The notes below the pieces were generated by a model. It did no database searches, was not told the origin of the DNA, and was given only the letters and a program-made list of their open reading frames with translations. Position numbers and translations under genes: made by a program. This document shows positions 6,132-10,888 of a stretch of 10,888 nucleotides of DNA, piece after piece (position 1 is the first letter of the stretch; each line of letters opens with the position of its first letter). This DNA is from an uncultured Alphaproteobacteria bacterium. GTDB lineage: Bacteria; Pseudomonadota; Alphaproteobacteria; Micavibrionales; Micavibrionaceae. The DNA is taken from NCBI GenBank assembly GCA_934538895.1, contig CAKTCH010000034.1:1-10888 (forward strand), in the 5' to 3' direction.

Positions 6132-7778
6132 TCAGCCCCCCGACGGGTCCATCAGGTCAGGAGAAACGGAACCCAGCGGCACAGGCTCGCCCACGGGCAT
6201 GGGTATCGGCGCTTCCTGCGGCGCCGGTGTCGGCACGGGCAGGATATTTTTACCCTCGTATGCCGTCGCGGACGGGGAGGATGCCTCGTAAGCGGCGGGA
6301 GACACATGGGCCGAAACCGCCCTGGGCTGTTCGCCATAGGCTTTGACCGCGTTGAAATGCGCTTCCTCTTTCGGGCTGGTATAGACCACGACGCGCGGGC
6401 GCAGCAGGAACACCAGTTCGAGATTGCGCGTCGTCACCGTGCGGCTGGTCGGGATGAACGGCTTCATGAAGCCGAATCCGGCCTTGTCATAGGCGTCGGT
6501 TTCACGCACCAGCCCCGCGATCAGCACCGAGTCGCCGGGGCGCACGCGGATCTGCGTCGTCAGCTCGCGCTCGGTGGATTTCGGAAGCTGCACAGTCGTG
6601 CTGCCGCCGTCGCCGGACTGGAAGTCAAAATCCTGAATTTCCGACACGTCGGTCAGGGTGATCTCGACATCGGCGTAAACCGTGGCATTATCCCACGCGC
6701 TGGCGATGGTGAGCGTGAAGCCCGTATCGATGGAGGCGGTGTTCACCGAGGTACGGCTCAGGCCGTCATCGATGGTTTCCGACACTTCAGCCACGTAGTT
6801 CTGCGTATCCGCCGCGCGCAGCTTGGCCTGCGAGCCGGACAGCACGGTGATCTGCGGCTGGGAAATCGTCTTCACCGCGCCGAAAGTGGAGAGAAAATCG
6901 AATACCTTCGTCGGCGTAAACGGGCCGCCATCGGCGCCTTTCGTGGTCGGCAGGCCGATGCTGATCGGGTTGGTGAAGTCGGCGCCCACGCTTCCGGAAA
7001 CATTGATGTTACCGGCAAACTTGCCGAACGTATCGAGCAGATTCCATTTCACGCCGGCGGAATTGCCCGCGTTCAGCGCGACTTCCCAGATATAGGTTTC
7101 AAACACGATCAGCGCGGTGCTGGAACGCATCCGCTGGAAATAGCGCTCCGCCACTTCGGCACTGCGCTGGGATGCGCGATAAACGAGGGTACGCGTGGAC
7201 GGATCGACCGTCACGGTCGCGCCCTCGCCCAGAACGGCCTGCAAGCCCGTCGCCACGTTCTGCATGAAGGCGGCGTCCTGACTGATCGGCGGAATCTTGA
7301 CGGTGAATGTCTGCCTGTTTTTTACGACCAGCAAGCCGTTTTCATAGCTGCAATACAGATCGGCAAGGCCGCAGACGTTGCGCACCACCTGCCCCACCGG
7401 CCCGCTCAGGTTCGCGACCGTAATGCGGCGGTTCAGGCCCTCATCGGTTTCGAAAGCCAGCGGCACTTCATAGTCGGCCAGAATAAGCTGGAGGGCACCA
7501 GCAAGAGTTTCCGAGCGCAGTTCGAAAGGCCCCACGATCTCTGACGGCAGCGGATCATCAACGCTGACCTCGGGGACCAGCACATCCTTGCCCAAGGGCA
7601 GGTACATCACGCTGTCGGGGCGTTCGTTCACCGCTTCCTTGCGCTGTTCCGCCTGATTGGGCGTCGGGATATTCACATTGCGGCCACCGGGGGCGCTGGC
7701 GTCCGCGCACCCCATCAGCAGCGCCGTACAGGCCGCCGCCATCATCAGGTTCCGCAATTTTTCATTTCCGCACATCAT
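6132..7778 (-). CDS. Lipoprotein secretin of the type IVb pilus/type II secretion family (PilN/BfpB-like)
   Basis: Secretins form the multimeric outer-membrane channel through which pili or substrates leave. The 548-residue protein begins with a lipoprotein signal peptide: hydrophobic stretch then lipobox LMGC with the acylated cysteine at 24, so it should be anchored in the outer membrane by itself. Residues about 84-155 (FELRSETLAGALQLILADYE, then RRITVANLSGPVGQVVRNVC) match an STN/N0-type domain. Residues about 175-215 look like a further N domain, and about 220-465 form the secretin core: SQPQITVLSGSQAKL (306-320), VRPGDSVLIAGLVRE (412-426) and ELVFLLRPRVVV (454-465). A proline-rich tail (residues about 510-548) follows. 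The length fits BfpB and R64 PilN. The ATG lies 2 bases after the receiver gene stop, with AGGGGG about 11 bases upstream inside that gene. The secretin call is firm; type IVb rather than type II rests on the lipobox and gene order. Confidence 0.92.
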   Translation of the reverse strand: MMCGNEKLRNLMMAAACTALLMGCADASAPGGRNVNIPTPNQAEQRKEAVNERPDSVMYLPLGKDVLVPEVSVDDPLPSEIVGPFELRSETLAGALQLILADYEVPLAFETDEGLNRRITVANLSGPVGQVVRNVCGLADLYCSYENGLLVVKNRQTFTVKIPPISQDAAFMQNVATGLQAVLGEGATVTVDPSTRTLVYRASQRSAEVAERYFQRMRSSTALIVFETYIWEVALNAGNSAGVKWNLLDTFGKFAGNINVSGSVGADFTNPISIGLPTTKGADGGPFTPTKVFDFLSTFGAVKTISQPQITVLSGSQAKLRAADTQNYVAEVSETIDDGLSRTSVNTASIDTGFTLTIASAWDNATVYADVEITLTDVSEIQDFDFQSGDGGSTTVQLPKSTERELTTQIRVRPGDSVLIAGLVRETDAYDKAGFGFMKPFIPTSRTVTTRNLELVFLLRPRVVVYTSPKEEAHFNAVKAYGEQPRAVSAHVSPAAYEASSPSATAYEGKNILPVPTPAPQEAPIPMPVGEPVPLGSVSPDLMDPSGG

Positions 7779-7780
7779 CG

Positions 7781-8185
7781 CTATAAATGCCCCCTGCCGC
7801 CGTCCGGCTTCGGGACCGCCGCCAGCGTGCGCTCAACCGTGCGCACAAGGCGCTCTTTCTCGACCGGCTTCATCAGCACGGCCGCCGCGCCATATTTTCC
7901 GGCCTGCTCCAGCAGGTCGGCGGTATCATCGCCCGTCACCAGGATCACGGGCATTTTATTGTCGTTGTCGCGCAGGATCTTCATGAATTCGAAACCGCCC
8001 ATCGGGTCCATGCGCACATCCACGATCGAGAGCGCGATGGCGGGATCGGCATCAAGACGGTCAAGCGCACCGTCGCCATCCGCCGCTTCAAAAATATCGT
8101 AGCCCGCCCCCTTCAGGTGGCTGGCAATCTGCATCCGCACGAAATCATTGTCTTCGACAACTAACACTTTATGTCTTTCGGGCAT
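7781..8185 (-). CDS. Stand-alone response-regulator receiver domain (CheY-like)
   Basis: The 134-residue protein is a single receiver domain with no DNA-binding or enzymatic output. Key residues are present: acidic pair E11/D12 (VVEDND), phospho-acceptor D56 (SIVDVRMD), T84 (LVTGDD) and K106 (LMKPVEK). I chose the ATG at 8185, giving the typical opening MPERHKVLVVEDN. A longer frame from a TTG at 8203 would add six residues but has no ribosome binding site. The partner kinase is not in the window. It would act by phosphorylation-dependent protein contact, and as first gene of the operon, 2 bases from the secretin gene, it may control assembly or expression of the machine; that link is inferred from position. 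The last residues (PKPDGGRGHL) are a short polar tail. Confidence 0.93.
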   Translation of the reverse strand: MPERHKVLVVEDNDFVRMQIASHLKGAGYDIFEAADGDGALDRLDADPAIALSIVDVRMDPMGGFEFMKILRDNDNKMPVILVTGDDTADLLEQAGKYGAAAVLMKPVEKERLVRTVERTLAAVPKPDGGRGHL

Positions 8186-8442
8186 TAAATCTTGAAATCC
8201 CAATAGTAAGAATCAGTCCGGCAGGTAGCCTGATACTCCCGGATAACCCATCGAATCAGACCATTCCACCTGAAACTAGAGCAAATTGATGCATTTGTCA
8301 CAACCATCCACAGGAAGGTTTACGCTCTATCCACGAAAATTCCTCGCGAAATCCCTCAGGGATTCCAAAGCCGTCACGGTTGACGGCTGGCGGCACCCGT
8401 GCCAGTTTCGCCATGAACGCCAGTATTGAACGGGAACTTTTT
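8186..8442. promoter_or_regulatory. Divergent intergenic region between receiver gene and prepilin peptidase gene
   Basis: This 257-base stretch must carry promoters for both directions if the two operons start here. I see no convincing sigma-70 pair; a TTGTCA at 8295-8300 reads toward the peptidase gene but has no well-spaced -10 box. Three GANTC sites (8210-8214, 8253-8257, 8361-8365) occur here; GANTC is the CcrM methylation site in alphaproteobacteria. The right half is occupied by the inverted repeats described separately. Otherwise no gene is visible. Confidence 0.4.
8346..8411 (+). promoter_or_regulatory. Cluster of three inverted repeats enclosed by an outer stem; possible structured leader
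   Basis: Three consecutive perfect inverted repeats lie here: AATCCC-TCA-GGGATT (8350-8364), AGCCGTCA-CGGT-TGACGGCT (8369-8388) and GGCA-CCCG-TGCC (8392-8403). GCGA at 8346-8349 can pair with TCGC at 8408-8411 and enclose all three, giving a four-way junction. The region ends 31 bases before the peptidase start codon, so transcribed rightward it would be part of the 5' leader. It matches no riboswitch I recognise, and it lacks tRNA hallmarks. The central 20-base dyad could instead be an operator for a dimeric regulator. The pairings are visible directly; function and strand are unknown. Confidence 0.45.
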
Positions 8443-8949
8443 ATGTCTGCATGGATTGCCCTTACCTGCCTTATCGCGGCGCTAGCGTTGCTAGCATGGC
8501 TTTCCGCGATCGATCTGCGCGTGCGGCTTTTACCGAATATACTGGTATTCCCTTTCGCCCTGCTGGGCATTCTTTTTCATATCATGACAGCATGGCAATT
8601 TCTTGACGTCACGCAGATGCTGCTGGGCGGCGTGAGCGGCTTTGGCATCCTTTACCTCATTCGCGCCGTTGCGAATTATGTTTACAAGCAGGATGCGCTG
8701 GGTCTGGGCGATGTAAAGCTTATGGGGGCCGCCGGATTGTGGCTCGGGCCCGAGATGGTGATGATGGCGCTCTCGCTCGGCGCGTTCGCGGGCCTGCTGC
8801 ACGGGATTGCGGTGGGGTTGCACGCGGCTTACAAGAACAGGGTCAGGCCCTCTTTCCACCGCCTGCAAATTCCCGCAGGCCCCGGCTTCGCCGTCGGCAT
8901 CGTGCTGGCGGGCGCTTATATGTTCCAGACTTTCAGACCGTGGGAGTGA
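8443..8949 (+). CDS. Prepilin peptidase, A24 family, without methylase domain
   Basis: This integral-membrane aspartate peptidase would cleave the leader of prepilins or pseudopilins at the cytoplasmic face of the inner membrane. Both catalytic aspartates are in their motifs: D24 in SAIDLRVRLLPN and D90 in GLGDVKLMGA. Hydrophobic segments run through most of the 168 residues (about 4-20, 31-50, 59-76, 94-128, 147-161). The four-cysteine N-terminal methylase domain of PilD-type enzymes is absent, as in TadV/CpaA and R64 PilU. I chose the ATG at 8443 because GGGAA lies 6 bases upstream and the membrane protein begins at once (MSAWIALT). Starts further upstream (ATG 8413, TTG 8380) lack a binding site and would run through the inverted repeats. 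It is divergent from the pilus operon it presumably serves. Confidence 0.9.
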   Translation: MSAWIALTCLIAALALLAWLSAIDLRVRLLPNILVFPFALLGILFHIMTAWQFLDVTQMLLGGVSGFGILYLIRAVANYVYKQDALGLGDVKLMGAAGLWLGPEMVMMALSLGAFAGLLHGIAVGLHAAYKNRVRPSFHRLQIPAGPGFAVGIVLAGAYMFQTFRPWE

Positions 8950-8957
8950 TTTAAACA

Positions 8958-10172
8958 ATGTCCGGCCCGCTTTCAGGCATTCGCGTTCTCGACCTCTCCC
9001 GCGTACTGGCGGGGCCTTCCTGCACGCAGATGCTGGGCGATCTCGGCGCGGACATCATCAAGATCGAGCGCCCCGGCGAAGGGGACGACACGCGTAAATG
9101 GGGCCCGCCCTATATGAAGGACGCCGACGGCAACGATACCACGGAAAGCGCCTATTACCTGTCCTGCAACCGCAACAAGCGTTCGGCCGCCATCGACATC
9201 GCCAAACCCGAGGGGCAGGCGCTGATCCATCAGCTGATCGCGCAATGCGATATCCTGATCGAGAATTTCAAGGTCGGCGGTTTGAAAAAATACGGCCTCG
9301 ATTATGAAAGCGTCAGGGCGCGCCACCCGCATATCATCTATGCTTCCATCACCGGCTTCGGCCAATACGGCCCGCTGGCGGGCGAGCCGGGCTATGACAT
9401 CATGGCGCAGGCCGCAGGCGGGCTGATGGCCGTGACGGGCGAACCCGGCGGCGCGCCGATGAAGGCCGGCGTCGCGCTCAGCGATATCATGACGGGCCTT
9501 CACGCCGCTATCGGCATCCTGGCGGCGCTGCACAAGCGCAAATCCACCGGCAAGGGCGAGCATGTCGATGTGGCGCTGCTGGATTGCACGCTGGCAAGCC
9601 TGAGCAATCTCGCACAATTCTACCTGACCTCGGGCGCGGTTGCGGCGCGCCGGGGCAATGCGCATTCCACCATCGTGCCCTATCAGGCGTTCGAGGCCGC
9701 CGACGGCTGGGTCATCGTCGCGGTCGGCAACGATACGCAGTTCGCGCGCTTCGCCAGATTGCTGGGCCACGGCGAGTGGGCCGACGACGAGCGTTTCGCG
9801 CTGAATAAAAACCGCGTCGCGCACCGCGATACGCTGGTGCCGCTGATCGCCGCGCGCGTGAAGGAACAAAGCGTCGCGCACTGGGTCAAATCGTTGCGGG
9901 ATATCGGCGTGCCCGCCGGCCCGGTCAACCGGATGGATCAGGTGTTCGCCATGGCGCAGGTACAGGCGCGCGGGATGCAAATCGAAATGGAGCATCCGCT
10001 GTCGCCCGCGCCCATCCCCCTTGTCGGCAGCCCGCTGAAATTCGCCGAAAACCCGGTAAGCTACCGCCTGCCGCCGCCGGTGTGCGGCGCGCATACGCGC
10101 GACGTGCTGACAGAATTATTGAATAAAACCGAAAAAGAGATACAAGCGCTGGCAAAGGCAGGCGTTATTTAG
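8958..10172 (+). CDS. Family III CoA-transferase (CaiB/BaiF type)
   Basis: Enzymes of this family move coenzyme A between carboxylic acids through an aspartyl-CoA intermediate. The 404 residues match the normal length. The opening PLSGIRVLDLSRVLAGP, then LGDLGADIIKIERPGEGD (27-44), is the family signature, followed by LSCNRNKRS (68-76) and NFKVGGLKKYGLDY (103-116). The likely catalytic aspartate is D176 in GVALSDIMTG, at the place of Asp169 in formyl-CoA transferase. The C-terminal half has GVPAGPVNRMDQVF (316-329). The substrate cannot be read from sequence; the N-terminus looks like the succinyl-CoA:glutarate subgroup, but this is only an impression. GGGAG inside the end of the peptidase gene lies 11 bases upstream of the ATG, and the two genes are 8 bases apart, so they are probably co-transcribed although unrelated in function. 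Confidence 0.93.
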   Translation: MSGPLSGIRVLDLSRVLAGPSCTQMLGDLGADIIKIERPGEGDDTRKWGPPYMKDADGNDTTESAYYLSCNRNKRSAAIDIAKPEGQALIHQLIAQCDILIENFKVGGLKKYGLDYESVRARHPHIIYASITGFGQYGPLAGEPGYDIMAQAAGGLMAVTGEPGGAPMKAGVALSDIMTGLHAAIGILAALHKRKSTGKGEHVDVALLDCTLASLSNLAQFYLTSGAVAARRGNAHSTIVPYQAFEAADGWVIVAVGNDTQFARFARLLGHGEWADDERFALNKNRVAHRDTLVPLIAARVKEQSVAHWVKSLRDIGVPAGPVNRMDQVFAMAQVQARGMQIEMEHPLSPAPIPLVGSPLKFAENPVSYRLPPPVCGAHTRDVLTELLNKTEKEIQALAKAGVI

Positions 10173-10225
10173 GCGCAAGGACCCATTAATTCCCGAAAAT
10201 TAGAGAATCTGAACACAAAGTACAC

Positions 10226-10245
10226 AGCGATCACGGCGCTTTTTT
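10226..10245 (+). terminator. Possible rho-independent terminator after the CoA-transferase gene
   Basis: AGCG (10226-10229), a seven-base loop and CGCT (10237-10240) are followed directly by T to 10245, about 50 bases after the stop codon. The four-pair stem is short. A second hairpin GCCCG-TCATCC-CGGGC (10251-10266) follows, and a further T5 is at 10276-10280, so the two together may stop rightward transcription before the convergent gene. Confidence 0.35.
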
Positions 10246-10250
10246 GCATA

Positions 10251-10266
10251 GCCCGTCATCCCGGGC
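10251..10266. repeat. Short inverted repeat between convergent genes
   Basis: GCCCG (10251-10255), loop TCATCC and CGGGC (10262-10266) form a perfect five-pair stem. TGC (10245-10247) and GCA (10270-10272) could extend it across internal loops. The GTCATCCCGGG core resembles the short palindromic repeats common between genes in alphaproteobacteria, but a single short copy is not enough to assign it to a repeat family. Confidence 0.3.
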
Positions 10267-10278
10267 GCCGCAGGATTT

Positions 10279-10884
10279 TTAAGACAGCACCCGCGGCATC
10301 GATAAAGCTGCATGAATTTTGCGGCGGAAAAGCTGGGAACGGGTCAACTCGGGACCGAACGATTCTTCCGCCACCTGTTCCAGGATCCGGCGGCGCTCCT
10401 GTTCGGGCAGCGCTATCAAAGGATCCGGACCGTAACGACGGTCCAGCTCCCGATCGATGCGCGCTGCCGTTTCAGGAGAAACATCCCATCTCAATATGTT
10501 CGAATCTTTTCCGAAAATATCCTCGCAACGCTTATTGAGCCGCCCGTAAGCGCCTGTCGTAAGATAAGCGTTTGCCTGCGCACGATCGTCCTTATCATCA
10601 TCCAGATAAAACTGAATATCTTCGGGATTAAAACCGCTGGTGACGCCTCTCGTAAAATGCCAGCAGGCGCGAAAATCGGCGCGATCGAAACGAACGTTTT
10701 TCAATTCCGGATTAAGATCGCACAATCTATCGATCAGCAAAGACATTTTATCCTGCGCCGTCGATGCGAAGGGCGCAATGTCTTCGTTTGACATGCCCCA
10801 CGCAAAGCGCAATTTCTCGTCCGCAGGAATCACTTTTTTCATTAAAAAAGCTGAAAAATCGTAGTGAGGCAAAAGGCTTTCCAT
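10279..10884 (-). CDS. Hypothetical protein of unknown function, start uncertain near right edge
   Basis: The 201-residue frame begins at the ATG at 10884, only four bases from the window edge; no ribosome binding site can be judged and the frame stays open to the edge, so it may start further out. I do not recognise the protein. It has no signal peptide or membrane segment and looks soluble and charged. Visible features are an acidic patch YLDDDKDDRAQ (about 93-103), cysteines at 55, 74 and 120, and an Arg/Glu-rich helical C-terminal third (RIDRELDRRYGPD, PEQERRRILEQV). Codon use looks less GC-rich than the neighbouring CoA-transferase. It is convergent with that gene, with 106 bases between them, so context says nothing of its job. 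The reading as a real gene rests on its length and ordinary protein-like composition. Confidence 0.65.
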   Translation of the reverse strand: MESLLPHYDFSAFLMKKVIPADEKLRFAWGMSNEDIAPFASTAQDKMSLLIDRLCDLNPELKNVRFDRADFRACWHFTRGVTSGFNPEDIQFYLDDDKDDRAQANAYLTTGAYGRLNKRCEDIFGKDSNILRWDVSPETAARIDRELDRRYGPDPLIALPEQERRRILEQVAEESFGPELTRSQLFRRKIHAALSMPRVLS

Positions 10885-10888
10885 GTAT

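Noticed and set aside
6039..7544. Long plus-strand open frame (501 codons) across the secretin gene
   Set aside because: It lies antisense to a well-supported secretin and its product is a low-complexity, Arg/His/Gly-rich sequence typical of the reverse frame of a GC-rich gene.
8392..8403. Minus-strand TGGCAC-like sequence as a sigma-54 promoter
   Set aside because: The -24-like TGGCAC is present but the -12 element at the required spacing is not, and the similarity is explained by the GGCA/TGCC inverted repeat.
8346..8411. Cloverleaf-like fold as a tRNA
   Set aside because: The outer stem is only four to six pairs, arm sizes are wrong, and there is no T-loop GTTC-type sequence or CCA-compatible end.
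8973..10094. Long minus-strand open frame (373 codons) inside the CoA-transferase gene
   Set aside because: Antisense to a complete enzyme with intact family motifs; the product is rich in Arg, His, Ala and Asp with no recognisable domain.
1..10888. CRISPR arrays, insertion sequences, phage genes, rRNA or tRNA genes
   Set aside because: No direct-repeat arrays, transposase or integrase motifs, terminal inverted repeats or structural RNA signatures were seen on either strand.

Overview
The window looks like chromosomal DNA of an alphaproteobacterium. Codon use is GC-rich, the protein families fit Gram-negative bacteria, and there is a two-membrane secretin system. The finer placement (perhaps a Micavibrio- or Rhodospirillales-like lineage) is a guess from the general look of the proteins. 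No rRNA, tRNA, CRISPR, insertion sequence or phage gene was found.

About three quarters of the window (1 to 8185) is one tightly packed minus-strand operon for a type IVb pilus or type II secretion-like machine. In transcription order (right to left) it encodes: a stand-alone response-regulator receiver domain (7781-8185); a lipoprotein secretin (6132-7778); an exported protein with three cysteine-paired Ig-like repeats and a PilP-like C-terminal domain (4542-6128); a GspE/PilQ-type assembly ATPase (2680-4503); a GspF/PilR-type membrane platform protein (1440-2660); a single-pass membrane protein with a four-cysteine N-terminal domain (431-1438); and, after an AT-rich 176-bp gap, the start of another single-pass membrane protein that runs off the left edge (1-254). 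The gene order resembles the R64/IncI thin pilus locus (secretin, accessory proteins, ATPase, platform). No pilin gene is visible; it probably lies beyond the left edge.

Divergent from this operon, across a gap of 257 bp holding a striking set of inverted repeats (8346-8411), is a short prepilin peptidase without the usual methylase domain (8443-8949). It would process the pilins of the same machine. It is followed at once by a family III CoA-transferase (8958-10172), a metabolic enzyme with no obvious link to pili, and probably co-transcribed. A convergent minus-strand gene of unknown function (10279-10884) closes the window; hairpins with T tracts lie in the gap between the two.

Working model: the ATPase and platform protein drive pseudopilus or pilus polymerisation at the inner membrane. 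The two bitopic proteins and the PilP-like protein connect this platform to the outer-membrane secretin, the peptidase matures the subunits, and the receiver protein may couple the system to a phosphorelay. The most unusual points are the Ig-repeat/PilP-like fusion, the four-cysteine cytoplasmic domain, the receiver as first gene, and the branched leader upstream of the peptidase.
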